NCBI RefSeq assembly: GCF_014217335.1
Contig: NZ_CP060092.1
Span: 1,319,501-1,383,500, forward strand
DNA: 64,000 nt
Direction of reading: 5' to 3'
Source of the DNA: Teredinibacter purpureus
GTDB taxonomy: Bacteria > Pseudomonadota > Gammaproteobacteria > Pseudomonadales > Cellvibrionaceae
The notes under the pieces were generated by a model. It saw nothing but the letters and a program-made list of their open reading frames with translations, did not search any database and was not told where the DNA came from. Position numbers and translations under genes: made by a program. This document shows, in pieces, positions 44,801 to 55,200 of the stretch; position 1 is the stretch's first letter, and every line of letters begins with the position of its first letter.

Positions 44801-46552
44801 TTAATCGCTCACCTGTACCTTTGCGTTGCCTAGGCGGCCACTTATCACTTCCCATGCAGCGGAAGCCAAAGATCGGTTTTGTGGTGCCTCTTGCCTTGGT
44901 GTTTTAATTTTGTAAACAAAATTATGACGCTTCATGTGGTAATCGCTACGTGGGTTATCGAAAACGCGTTTCATCTCAATTAATTCTTCGTGTCGATATT
45001 CCGTAAGAGGCTTTTTCGCTTCATCGTGCGCTCGCCGCGCAGCCTTCTCGTTAGCAAACGTTTCCCATTCTATTTTTTGGATAATATCGTTACATCGTAG
45101 TTGTAATACCGAATGATAAGCATCCCAGTCTTCGACAAACATCTCGTCGGCTAAACCCTTATGCAGGGCTTCACGTGCAAGCATTGGTTTGCATTCGCGA
45201 ATAATTTTTTGAGCTTCGGTATGGCCGGCACGTTTGGGTAACAAATAGGTCCAATATTCTGACCCGTATAACCCCATGGTTTGATAATGAGGGTTCAATA
45301 CAACACCTTCGCGAATAAAAACTTGATCGCACGCTAAGGCCATAATGGCGCCGCCAGCACCGGCATTATTGCGCAGTGCGGCAACTGTCAGTTGGTTAGG
45401 GCAATCGATTATTTCCTTAACAATGTCGTCAATGGCATTAATGTTTTGCCAAGATTCAAGTGCGGTGTTTTCGCTCGCTTCAATACAATTTAAATGAATG
45501 CCGTTGCTCCAAAAATCGTTTCCTCCCATAAATACAATACATTTGATATCGCTGTTCTTTAGAGACACTAAACGATTTTTCAGATCGAGGCATTGCTGCG
45601 TGCTCGCCGCGCCGTTGTAAAAGTCAAAATAGATACGGGCAACATCACCTTCATATTCAATTCTAATGTCGCTGGTGTGTTCAAATGTATGGGCCGATGC
45701 GAGGGCATGTTTTTTTTCCGATGACAATATTTTGTCTAGTACACAACTTGCGGGCAGTTTAATGGCCGGTAGCTGGTTATGGTCGCAGCACTTTAATTGC
45801 CGAATCCATACTGCGCCATCAAGGGTGGCGCGACAGCAGGCGCCATTTGCAATGGCGAGAATTTCACCTGGTTTTCCGGTGAGTTGATGCTCGGGGCTGG
45901 CACCAAATAAATAGATTTCGTGGCCGTCAATAGTATCGAGAATACCGGGGTTGGTATCTGCTGCGTGAATCTTTTGCACAATGCTTGCGGTAGATTCCGT
46001 CTGCCAATTAATTTCGCGATTGGGTTGGCGCATGAACGGACGTAAAGAACCAACAACGGTAGGGTTGTCGTAATTGAGTGAACGAGGAGTAAAATGCGGG
46101 TCGCTGATGTTATTAAGCGCATTTTTTATAAGCCGTATTGCGGTACTGCTTACCTCACGTTTATAGATACTGGTTTTAGCGTCGCTACGTAGCGGAAAAT
46201 TTTGCGTCCCCCATATTGCGCCCATATCCATTTCGGCTTCGGCTTGCAAAAGTGTTACGCCCCATTCAGACGTGTTTTCGGTAATAGCCCAGTCAAGTGA
46301 TGACGGCCCCCTATCACCCTCTATACCGGGGTGAACCACGAGACATAAATATTGCTGCCATACGTCCTCTGGAATGCGTTGCGTGAGAAAGGGGCAGACA
46401 ATCACATCGGGCTTAAAGGCCTTCAATTGAGTGCGTAGCAACGCGGGCTCTAAGTCGTAATGTTCCTCGACCTTGTGGCCATCGCCTAGCAGCTCGCGTT
46501 GAACACGTTGACACAAGCCGCTAAATGCACTGGCCAAAATTAAAATTCGCAT
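44801..46552 (-). CDS. HypX/HoxX-like hydrogenase maturation protein
   Basis: 583 residues. An N-terminal formyltransferase-type domain (1-170) with HPGIEGDRGPSSLDWAI (His74) binds formyl-tetrahydrofolate, followed by a middle domain and a C-terminal enoyl-CoA hydratase/crotonase-like domain (from about 310; FMGGNDFWSNGIHLN, RNNAGAGGAIMALACD). This is the HypX/HoxX architecture, which supplies CO for the NiFe(CN)2CO centre under air in known hydrogenase systems. No hydrogenase or hyp gene is in this window, so it is an orphan here. Confidence 0.88.
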   Translation of the reverse strand: MRILILASAFSGLCQRVQRELLGDGHKVEEHYDLEPALLRTQLKAFKPDVIVCPFLTQRIPEDVWQQYLCLVVHPGIEGDRGPSSLDWAITENTSEWGVTLLQAEAEMDMGAIWGTQNFPLRSDAKTSIYKREVSSTAIRLIKNALNNISDPHFTPRSLNYDNPTVVGSLRPFMRQPNREINWQTESTASIVQKIHAADTNPGILDTIDGHEIYLFGASPEHQLTGKPGEILAIANGACCRATLDGAVWIRQLKCCDHNQLPAIKLPASCVLDKILSSEKKHALASAHTFEHTSDIRIEYEGDVARIYFDFYNGAASTQQCLDLKNRLVSLKNSDIKCIVFMGGNDFWSNGIHLNCIEASENTALESWQNINAIDDIVKEIIDCPNQLTVAALRNNAGAGGAIMALACDQVFIREGVVLNPHYQTMGLYGSEYWTYLLPKRAGHTEAQKIIRECKPMLAREALHKGLADEMFVEDWDAYHSVLQLRCNDIIQKIEWETFANEKAARRAHDEAKKPLTEYRHEELIEMKRVFDNPRSDYHMKRHNFVYKIKTPRQEAPQNRSLASAAWEVISGRLGNAKVQVSD

Positions 46553-46645
46553 TTTACTATTCCTTTTGTTCGTAGGTTATGGCAGCAGAGCCCCCTTGAG
46601 GTTTGTCCCTTTTTGTTTCACCTCTTTACATCCTGAATTCTCTGC

Positions 46646-46673
46646 AAAAAAAAGGGAGTGCAAATGCACTCCC
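46646..46673 (-). terminator. Rho-independent terminator of the MHYT gene
   Basis: A perfect 8-bp stem (GGGAGTGC/GCACTCCC) with a 4-base loop is followed on the minus strand by eight Ts. It lies 14 bases after the MHYT stop. Confidence 0.92.
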
Positions 46674-46686
46674 GGTTAGATCGACA

Positions 46687-47484
46687 CTAGGCCGTCTGTG
46701 GCTTTATCGTGTCTATTCGCTCATCATCGTCGTCATCTTCAAGTTCCTCATACATGCGCTTTTGTAATTGGCTTAACGTTACAATGAGAGAAAGCACCAA
46801 GAGCATCATGCTGAAGCAAAATATAAATAGACCGAGAGTGAGCGGCTCAATGGACGACTCAATGGCAATCACTTCGTGGTTCATTGTCATGGTCATAGAC
46901 GCCATACCCGTGTAATGCATGCCGCATACCGCTACGCCCATTAGGATTGAAGCCCCAAACATTTGCCAGCCACCTTCCAGGTTAAAGGCCAGCCATAACG
47001 CGGCTGTTGCGGCCACCACGGCTATCACAATAGAAAGCGAAAATAGCGTGGTGTCGTAGGACATATCCGCCGCCATAATCATGGCTTCCATACCGGCATA
47101 GTGCATAGAGGCAACACCAAGCCCTGTGATAACACCGGCTATTAACAATATAGGTATTGATTTGGGGTTTTTACTGAGCATAAAAATTCCAGCGGCTACA
47201 ACGGCAATGGCAATCGCTAAAGATGCAAAGGTTAATAACGGGTCGTAGCCTACTTCCATGGATGATTCGTATGCGATCATGCCAATAAAGTGCATTGTCC
47301 AAATGGCGCCGCCACCGAGTGCGCACGCGGCACCTAGAATCCAACCTATTTTTGATTTTCCGTCATCGGTGCGTATGCCACGCATTAATTGCAATGATGT
47401 AAAAGAACCAAAAACTGCCACAAGAAAAGAAAGCGCGACAAGAATAACGTTATGCGACGACTCAACAATCATTGGAGTATCCAT
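46687..47484 (-). CDS. MHYT-domain membrane protein without output domain
   Basis: 265 residues with seven hydrophobic segments. Three copies of the MHYT motif (MHFIGM at 64, MHYAGM at 127, MHYTGM at 189) lie near the external face and are thought to bind copper and sense CO, NO or O2. Most characterised relatives have a GGDEF-EAL part; this one ends after the domain with a short acidic tail (ELEDDDDDE). It may work with another protein or act alone. Confidence 0.9.
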   Translation of the reverse strand: MDTPMIVESSHNVILVALSFLVAVFGSFTSLQLMRGIRTDDGKSKIGWILGAACALGGGAIWTMHFIGMIAYESSMEVGYDPLLTFASLAIAIAVVAAGIFMLSKNPKSIPILLIAGVITGLGVASMHYAGMEAMIMAADMSYDTTLFSLSIVIAVVAATAALWLAFNLEGGWQMFGASILMGVAVCGMHYTGMASMTMTMNHEVIAIESSIEPLTLGLFIFCFSMMLLVLSLIVTLSQLQKRMYEELEDDDDDERIDTIKPQTA

Positions 47485-48231
47485 AATAAAAACCTCAAAT
47501 ACACAAATACAAAAACCGACGCATGATCTGTAAATAGAGATAAAAATCGCGGGCTACAGATTGCCTGCCTCGATTACCTGCCGGTCTCCTTTTTTGGCCG
47601 ACAAAAATTACAATAGACGATAAAAAACTAATACATAGGTATTAATGATTATGGCGACAGCCAACCTTAAAAAATGTCGAATCAGACGAATAAGAAAAAT
47701 AGCTTTATATCAAAACGTATAAGTTGATCCCGCTGCGCTATTAATATTTTGTTATAAATAACGGATAAAAATCACAAAACAAAACTAAATTTATGGACAA
47801 AGGCGACGCCGATGTACGTATTGTCGTAAATGCTTGTGAGACATTGACCCCAAAGCGACTCACTCATTAGTGTTATTTATAATTAGGTGAAAAAACCATT
47901 ATTTTATAATTATTTAATTTGTTACTAAGTTTGGTGTTATGTGGCCTTAACGCTAATCTTTACATTGCGTAGTGCAGAGAACGTTACATTCGATAGGGAA
48001 TCATTGGGTAATATTCAAAACAGGCTTTAAAACGTGTTTGTTAGAGTGAAGAGTGTGTTCGAAGCTAAAACGTGAATGTATGGAATTGGAATAGTTGTAT
48101 TGCGCGATAGGCGTAGTTATTTGAATTGCAGTTGTAGCATTTACAGCGCACATGGCTGTGACAGTTCGGCGGTATTGCCGAGACGAGAGGTAGCCGTTTC
48201 AGGTTAGAAGTAACTGGCGACAGGTTGTTCC
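47485..48231. other. 750-base divergent region between MHYT and chemosensory genes
   Basis: No gene accepted. The middle (47620-47960) is very AT-rich. It must hold promoters for both sides. One frame on the minus strand (near 48065-48265) is Cys/Asn rich and not protein-like. Confidence 0.45.
47559..47582. promoter_or_regulatory. tandem 11-bp repeat upstream of the MHYT gene
   Basis: GATTGCCTGCC (47559-47569) and GATTACCTGCC (47572-47582) are direct repeats with a 13-base period, 75-98 bases upstream of the MHYT start. Direct repeats at this position are a common operator form, but no regulator is known. Confidence 0.4.
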
Positions 48232-49098
48232 ATGCAATTAGCAGAAAAGAAAAATACGCGAACATTGCGGCGCTTTAAAGTTGCTGTGGTGGGTGCGTCC
48301 AAAGCAGAGTTAGAAATTGTTGGCCGAATTTTTACGGTCACTAACTATAGAACGCGCAGTTATGTGCCCGTCTCTTTACCTATCTCTCCGGCAAAACTGC
48401 CGAGTGATATTGATTTTGTGTTGATATGCTCACCCAATCCAAATGTGATTAATGCGTGGCATCAGTTCAAGAAGAACTACACACACGAATCCTTGTCGGT
48501 GCCATTTATCTATTTGGCTAGGGCCGGCAATGTCTCTCTCGGCCGTTATCAACTTACTTCGCCTGTAAACCCCAGTAAGTTTATAAAAATGCTCGATCAA
48601 TACACAATAAGGGAATTGCATTATTTTCCCGAGTTTGAAATTGGTAGTGAATCGTCAGAAATAGAGGACGGCACTATATCGGGTATTAAAATTCTTAAAT
48701 CCTCATGTGAAAGCAGTAGCGAGAGTCGTGGCCTTGGAAGCCGAGCACTTGTTGTTGACGATAGCATGGCTGTGCGCAGGCAGATGGAAATAGAGTTTTC
48801 GATGTTAAATCGCGATTTAGATGTGGCCGCGAGCGCTGAAGAAGCGTTAGAGGTTTTGCAAGAACGAAAATACGATGTAATTTTTTTAGATGTCGTTATG
48901 CCGGGTATTGATGGCTATAGCGCATGTAAAAAAATAAAACGTAACGCGTTGAATAAAAATACCCCCGTCATAATGCTGACAAGCCGCTCTTCCTCTTTCG
49001 ATAAGATAAAGGGCGCACTTGCAGGGTGTGATGCCTACCTCGTAAAACCCATTAATCACAATGAGTTTGAAAGCGTCTATAACAAATATGTTAGCTAA
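48232..49098 (+). CDS. response regulator with N-terminal pseudoreceiver and C-terminal receiver (PilG-like)
   Basis: 288 residues. The C-terminal half (170-288) is a full receiver: Asp175/176, acceptor Asp220 (IFLDVVMPGIDG), Thr250 and Lys272. The N-terminal half (14-125) has the same alpha/beta rhythm (FKVAVVGASKAELEIVGRIF, DIDFVLICSP, PFIYLARAG, YQLTSPVNPSKFIKML) but the acceptor Asp is replaced (LICSP) and the Lys-Pro motif is SP. It looks like a degenerate receiver. A Ser-rich linker joins the two. It opens the operon and takes the place of pilG in the Pil-Chp gene order. Confidence 0.85.
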   Translation: MQLAEKKNTRTLRRFKVAVVGASKAELEIVGRIFTVTNYRTRSYVPVSLPISPAKLPSDIDFVLICSPNPNVINAWHQFKKNYTHESLSVPFIYLARAGNVSLGRYQLTSPVNPSKFIKMLDQYTIRELHYFPEFEIGSESSEIEDGTISGIKILKSSCESSSESRGLGSRALVVDDSMAVRRQMEIEFSMLNRDLDVAASAEEALEVLQERKYDVIFLDVVMPGIDGYSACKKIKRNALNKNTPVIMLTSRSSSFDKIKGALAGCDAYLVKPINHNEFESVYNKYVS

Positions 49099-49118
49099 CC
49101 TAACGATGGAGTAACACT

Positions 49119-49481
49119 ATGTCTGTCAGCACTGTACTTGTAGTCGATGATTCACCTGTAGATCTCGCTCATCTCAAGATAATAGTTGAGGGGGCTGGGT
49201 ATCAGGTTGTAACCGCCACAAACGGCAAGGATGCACAAGACAAAGCTAAAGCGTGCCACCCCGATGTTATTTTAATGGATGTTGTAATGGATGGAGTGGA
49301 TGGCTTTGAAGCGTGTCGCAACATCACAAAAGATGCAGCCACAGCAAAAATACCTGTATTTTTTGTCACCAGTAAAAGTCAGAAAGCCGATAAGGTGTGG
49401 GGCGAATTGCAAGGCGGTAAAGGCATGATTTCCAAGCCGTTTACGCCGGAACAAATTATCGACACCATTGCGGCGGTTTAA
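49119..49481 (+). CDS. single-domain response regulator, PilH/CheY-like
   Basis: 120 residues, only a receiver: LVVDDSPVD with Asp10/11, acceptor Asp54 (ILMDVVMDGVDG), Thr and Lys in SKPFTPEQI. VVMDG replaces the usual VMPG. In Pil-Chp systems this second CheY-like protein tunes twitching or acts as a phosphate sink. It sits 20 bases after the pseudoreceiver gene. Confidence 0.9.
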   Translation: MSVSTVLVVDDSPVDLAHLKIIVEGAGYQVVTATNGKDAQDKAKACHPDVILMDVVMDGVDGFEACRNITKDAATAKIPVFFVTSKSQKADKVWGELQGGKGMISKPFTPEQIIDTIAAV

Positions 49482-49552
49482 TGGTAGCGCTCGCAGCTAT
49501 ATTGCCCACCGCTATGCCGATTTCTTTTTTAGACTTTAAGTGACGCTACAGA

Positions 49553-50095
49553 ATGCAAGCCAACGTAAATGTTATCGAAGAAACACTGCCGATAGGCGTC
49601 AATGACGATAGCCGTATTATCGACACCGGTGCATCAGAAACAGAACGAAAATGGTCACGTATTAGGGCCTATGGGTTCAGTTTGGGTCACTTTAATTTTC
49701 TATTGCCCCAAGGCCTTTTTTGCGAACTAATCGCCCATGTAAAGTTGGCGCCATTACCCAATTCTCCTCAGCATTTTTCGGGCCTGGTGGCCGTTCGCGG
49801 CAACTTAATCCCGGTATACACGCTACACGGCTTATTGGATATGCCTACACCGACTAAGACATTTGTCTTTGTGATGGGAAACGGTGCAAAGAGTGCTGCA
49901 CTATTAGTCGCTGAAAAACCTGAAATGGTTGATTTTAACGCGTTACAAGAAGTTCCCGTTAACCAGACAGAAGTTCCGGATTTATTGCATTCTTCTGTTA
50001 CGTCTTGTTACAAACTTGATGGAAAAGAAGAGAGCAAACCGTGGTTGTCGATAGACCACATTCGATTATTTAAATTTTTGTCCGGATTGGTGTGA
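49553..50095 (+). CDS. CheW-like coupling protein (PilI-like)
   Basis: 180 residues with a CheW domain (about 50-175): [38 protein letters not shown] and [12 protein letters not shown]. It links the methyl-accepting protein to the kinase in the polar array. The N-terminal 45 residues are longer than in short CheW. It lies between the PilH-like and the MCP gene, as pilI does. Confidence 0.87.
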   Translation: MQANVNVIEETLPIGVNDDSRIIDTGASETERKWSRIRAYGFSLGHFNFLLPQGLFCELIAHVKLAPLPNSPQHFSGLVAVRGNLIPVYTLHGLLDMPTPTKTFVFVMGNGAKSAALLVAEKPEMVDFNALQEVPVNQTEVPDLLHSSVTSCYKLDGKEESKPWLSIDHIRLFKFLSGLV

Positions 50096-50111
50096 TCGCC
50101 ACACGGCAGGA

Positions 50112-52241
50112 GTGTTTAGTATGAATTTTATTGGAAATATGCGCATTTCGCACAAAATTAGTGCCTTAATGATTGGTCTGGTTATAGGGTTTATTGCGAT
50201 TGGTGTCACCTACTACATACAGGTTGGCATCGATAAAGATCAGCGGCAGCAGGAATTGCAGGCACTCAACTTCCAAAATCAGCTAACCGAAATGAGTTTA
50301 CAGCAATTACAGTTACAATCGGCTACTAGTCAGTTTATGTCGTCGCAAGCAGAGCATTGGGTAGCAGAATACGACAGGCTATATGAAAATATTACTGCGG
50401 CAGTCAAACTATCGCGCGAAGGGTTGAGTGATCAAGAAGGCATTGACCGCCTTGCTCAAACTGAAGAGTTATTGCGTTATCACCATAATCTTTTTAACGA
50501 AGCTGTCACCTTATCCGAGAATTTACGGGGTGATAAAAGTCTATCACGAGAACTTAACACGAGTGCTAATGCGTTAGAGAAAATGTTAGGAAAATTACCG
50601 CAAGGCGAGGCTTTTGAAGAATTTGTTTTGGTTAATGATAGTGTGGATGAGTACCTGTCTAACAACGATGGCAATAGCTTTAGCGCGTTATTGGCAAGTG
50701 TTGTTGCGTTTGGCGAGCGCTGGGCGAAAGACGCGGGTTCCGAGTTGTTTGATGCGCAAATGAGCAATTACATGGAATTATTTCGTCGCAATGACGAGCT
50801 AATACAGGGCCTTAACAATATTAATAGTGACATGAATACGGCGGCGGAAGAAGTGTCGTCACTACTCGCGGAAATTTCGGCTTCGGCTAAAATACTCGCT
50901 GAGCAAACTCTAACTACCTCATCCGAACGTAGCCAAGTTATTCAAGCTATTGTAACCGCTATTATTTTTCTTGTTGCTATTTCAACCGCGGTAGGAATTT
51001 ATTTCATCTACCGTAGTATTATTTTCCCTATGGCGCATATGCAGAGTGTTATCGGGAGAATTAATCGCGGTAAGACGAACGCGCGTGTAAAGCTTATGGC
51101 CAACGATGAATTGGGTGATCTGGGTAGAGCATTTAATAAACTCTTTGATGAGCGTATTCAGCAGTTAGAAGACCAGTCTTTAGAAAACGACCAACTCAAT
51201 AATTCTATTATTTCGCTTATTCGTGCACTAGGCGCTATTGCAAACAAAGATCTTACGATTAAGGTGCCGGTCTCGGCCGACATTACTGGCTCAGTGTCTG
51301 ACGCGGTGAATCTACTGACCACGGAAACGGCAAAAACATTACAACAAGTAAAAGATATTTCTAACGAAGTGAATGATGTTTCTGAAAAGCTGGGAGAACA
51401 ATCGCGTACAGTTACGCAGGTAGCTGAGAGTGAGAGGCGACAAGTTATTGCTACCAGTAAATCATTGGACGTACTCGCAAAAGCTATGATGGAAGTGGCA
51501 AAAAATTCGGTAGAAGCGAACGAATCTGCAACACGCGCCATTACCAATACACGGGCTGCACGCGAATCGGTGGTTGAAACGGTAAGTGGTATTCGTACGA
51601 TTCGAGAAACAATTTCTGAAACGGAAAAACGAATGAAGCGATTGGGCGATCGCTCGCAAGAGATATCGGGGATTGTGAACCTGATTAATACCATCGCAGA
51701 GCGAACGCATATTTTGGCGCTTAACGCGAGTATGCATGCTGCGTCGGCGGGTGAAGCCGGTAAAGGTTTTGCGGTAGTTGCCGATGAAGTGCAACGATTG
51801 GCCGAGAGTGCACGGCAGTCAACGGATGAAATTTCGTCCATGGTGAACAATATTCGTGTTGAAACGTCGGATACGGTCACCATTATGAATACGCTTATTT
51901 CTCAGGTGGCCGATGGTAGCCGAATGGCTGAACGCGCAGGCGAACAGATGAGTGAAACGGAAACGGCCACACAAGCACTTGTGGAAACGGTAAGCCATAT
52001 TGCTGCTCAGGCGAGTAAGCAGGCGGAGGTTGCCAGCCGTGTACGCGACCGTTCGACAATAATTCGAAACTTTACTGAGAAAACGGCGAAGCAATTGGAT
52101 GCGCAGCGTTCGTATACAGAAGCGCTTGCGCATTACGCGGCGACACTGGTGGACCGGGTGAATGTATTTGCTTTGCCCGATCCCGGTACTGGCGCTGTGC
52201 AGGCAACACCGAAAGAGCCCACATTAAAATCGGTTGGTTAA
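50112..52241 (+). CDS. methyl-accepting chemotaxis-like protein (PilJ-like)
   Basis: 709 residues. Membrane helix at 14-35, a helical periplasmic domain (about 35-280, rich in Gln and Leu, as in the PilJ sensor), second helix 275-300, HAMP, then a long coiled coil. The signalling hairpin [20 protein letters not shown] and [10 protein letters not shown] are present; the variant [10 protein letters not shown] resembles PilJ more than standard MCPs. It is expected to read surface or pilus signals, which is inferred from the family. Confidence 0.9.
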   Translation: MFSMNFIGNMRISHKISALMIGLVIGFIAIGVTYYIQVGIDKDQRQQELQALNFQNQLTEMSLQQLQLQSATSQFMSSQAEHWVAEYDRLYENITAAVKLSREGLSDQEGIDRLAQTEELLRYHHNLFNEAVTLSENLRGDKSLSRELNTSANALEKMLGKLPQGEAFEEFVLVNDSVDEYLSNNDGNSFSALLASVVAFGERWAKDAGSELFDAQMSNYMELFRRNDELIQGLNNINSDMNTAAEEVSSLLAEISASAKILAEQTLTTSSERSQVIQAIVTAIIFLVAISTAVGIYFIYRSIIFPMAHMQSVIGRINRGKTNARVKLMANDELGDLGRAFNKLFDERIQQLEDQSLENDQLNNSIISLIRALGAIANKDLTIKVPVSADITGSVSDAVNLLTTETAKTLQQVKDISNEVNDVSEKLGEQSRTVTQVAESERRQVIATSKSLDVLAKAMMEVAKNSVEANESATRAITNTRAARESVVETVSGIRTIRETISETEKRMKRLGDRSQEISGIVNLINTIAERTHILALNASMHAASAGEAGKGFAVVADEVQRLAESARQSTDEISSMVNNIRVETSDTVTIMNTLISQVADGSRMAERAGEQMSETETATQALVETVSHIAAQASKQAEVASRVRDRSTIIRNFTEKTAKQLDAQRSYTEALAHYAATLVDRVNVFALPDPGTGAVQATPKEPTLKSVG

Positions 52242-52295
52242 CACCGAGTGGCGATGCTTTATTCGCGGTAATGGTGACGAGAAGAGTAGGTAAAT

Positions 52296-55200
52296 ATGAC
52301 TAACTCCCTGAGTGCCGAGCAGCGAGAAATTATCGAGCTGCTGCAAAACGAGTTACTGGATCTGGGCGAGGTTGACGCGAGTGCATTACGCGCGCATAAC
52401 GCGGCAAAGCGACACGAATTATTAACGGATTACGCGCAGCATCTAGAGCACTTAGCCAATGCAGTGGCCTTATCTGGCCTCGTCGGTTTAGAGACTGTGT
52501 GTCGGTGTATTATTACTAATTTTCGTGCCCTTGGGGACATTGAGCCAGCGCCTGTCGACGCGTTATTGGCGGCCTTACTTAATTGGCATATGGTGTTGTT
52601 AGATTACATTAAAGCCGTTGGCGATACGGTAGAAGAGCCAAAAGCTGCGAGTAGTTTACTTGACTGGATAACGGCCGATTATTGGCCGGTAACTTTAACC
52701 GATAATGCTAAAGCTGAATTACGTATTGGCTTAAGTGAAAATGAATTAACGGAAATGGAAGACACAGCATCCTTTCCGCGAGAAGTAACCGCCGAGATGA
52801 CCTCATTGGCGTTGCCTGATGACGTTCGACACGAACTCGTCGAAGGTATGATTATTGAGTTACCACAGCAAGTTGATCAGTTTGAAACGTCTATTGGCGA
52901 TTATCTCGCTACTCACGCTTTTGTCGATTTAAATCAAGCCCAACGCATGGCGCACACTTTGAAAGGCGCCGCCAATATTGTGGGTGTACCTGGCATTGCA
53001 AATTTAATGCACTTTACTGAGGATTTACTTGAACTCGGTGTAAAACATTGGGATGAAGCGCCAGACGGGTTCGATGATCTCTTGTTGAATGCCTCTGATT
53101 GTTTAGCCGGAATGGGTGAACATTTGTGTGGTTTAGGTGACGCGCCTACAGAGTCTGGCGAAGTGATGCAGGATGTACTGGATTGGTTGCACCGGTTAAA
53201 ATCGAATGACAAGCCGAGCAGTGTAGAGAGCGAGATAGACAGTAAAATATTACCTCACATATTGGCGCGCGGGCCTGACACGGTTGAACGTAAATCGGAC
53301 ACCGTGGAGCCCAAGCTTGAAAATAATGGCATTGAAACACCTAAGATCGCCTCGGCTCAGGTTGACGAATTAATTGAAACGGATTTATCGAACCTACCGC
53401 ATGATTGCGCGACAAGCGACCCGTGTGAAGCGATCATGGGCGCGGAGACGGAGGAGGCGAGTGATAATTTAGCCGAAGAAGAACGTGGCAGTGACGATGT
53501 TATAGAATCGTTGGACGAAGAGCTTGAGGCTTTAATGGAGGAGCATGAGCCCGCCCAAGAGGTTCTTGAACCATCGGAGGCAAACGCCGTGGAAGCGGTT
53601 GTTGCACCGTTAGCTCAAGCGTCGCCGTTACCCATTGCGAACGTGAGTGCACCACCGCCTTTACTGTCTGAAGCCATAGGCTCAGATATACCTCTTGCAA
53701 ATATTGCAGCGCTAGAGGAAGAATCATTTATAGACATTGAAGGGCTGGACGCCTTAATCGCGTTGGAGTCGGCCCCTGGCGATGGCGACGAGAATGCCGT
53801 GGCAGGGCTGTTTGATGAAGTCGATCTTCATAATCTACAGCTAGAGTCGGTAAGCCTAGCGGATACTGTACCGGTAGAAAGCGATGCTAAAACAATTCAA
53901 TCGCCCCCGCCTAATGAGGCATTATCGAAATCGCCAGCCGGTAATGAGCGTGGCGTGCAGACACATTCGGCGGATGGTGTTGGGCAAGAAGATCTTGAAG
54001 AAAAACATTTTATTAATTTGCCCGAGCGTACGGCGCACGAACTGCTGCGCATCGCGGGCGAAACCCAAATTGCGAATACACAGGTCAATGCGCAAATAGA
54101 GTCGCTACAAAACAGTATTCAATTAACGGATCGATACCACAGTAAAATTCGAGCGATGGCAGCCGACCTAGACATTCTAGTGCAAACCCAAAGTGCATTA
54201 AGGGCTGCTACCGTAAAATACGGCGAAGACGAAATAGACCCGCTCGAAATGGAACGGTACTCGGAACTGCACAGTTTCTCGCATCAGCTATTAGAATTAA
54301 CAACAGATTCCTACGAAGCGGTGAGCCAAATTGAGGCCCAAATTGGCGATCTTAATAACCTTGCTTATGTGCAGGGGCAATTAAATCGAGATAGCCAAAA
54401 TCTGCTACTCGAGATGCGCCTAATTCCCGTGAGTATGTTGTCGTCGCGTTTTAACCGGTGCGTAAGGCAAGCGAGTCGCATGACACACAAAGTTGCGCGT
54501 TTAGAAATAGAGGGCGATAAAACACTCTTGGATTCCCGTGTGCTTAATCGCATTGCAGACCCCGTGATGCACCTGTTACGAAACGCCGTAGATCATGGCT
54601 TAGAAAGCACTGCGAGCGTTAGGCGCGAAGCCGGTAAAGACGACGCAGGGCTTATCACCTTGAGTTTTCGCCATACCGGTGAAACCGTGACCATTGAATG
54701 CAAAGATGATGGCAGAGGCTTAAATTATGAGGCCATTCAGCACGCGGCCATTGCCAAGGGGTTGATAGACGACGGTGCAGCAATAGATGAAGCGGTATTG
54801 AATCAATTGATTATTATGCCGGGATTCTCGACACGCTCCAGTGCAAGCCAAACCTCGGGACGCGGCATAGGATTAGACGCGGTTGTTGCAGAAGTACGCC
54901 GTTTAAAAGGGAAGCTTACCGTAACGTCTACACCAGGGGTGGGCAGCAGTTTTATTATCACGGTACCCACCAGTATTATTAGTGGGCATGCGGTATTGGT
55001 ACCTGTATCGGGTGTCGGTGGTCAGCAAATAATGGGCATTGTTACACGGAACATTGAGCAGATAGTGTTTGTGCAACGAGGTGAATTATTATTTGAAAGT
55101 GATGGTCTTTATTACGACTTTCAAGGTGAGTCATTACCCGTGCTGGAATTTAATGACCTTGCCGGTATGCATCAAGCCGAGGAGCAAAAAATATCGGCCT

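Noticed and set aside
48065..48265. Minus-strand 66-aa frame in the divergent region before the chemosensory operon
   Set aside because: Cys/Asn-rich low-quality peptide without ribosome site, in a region that must hold promoters.
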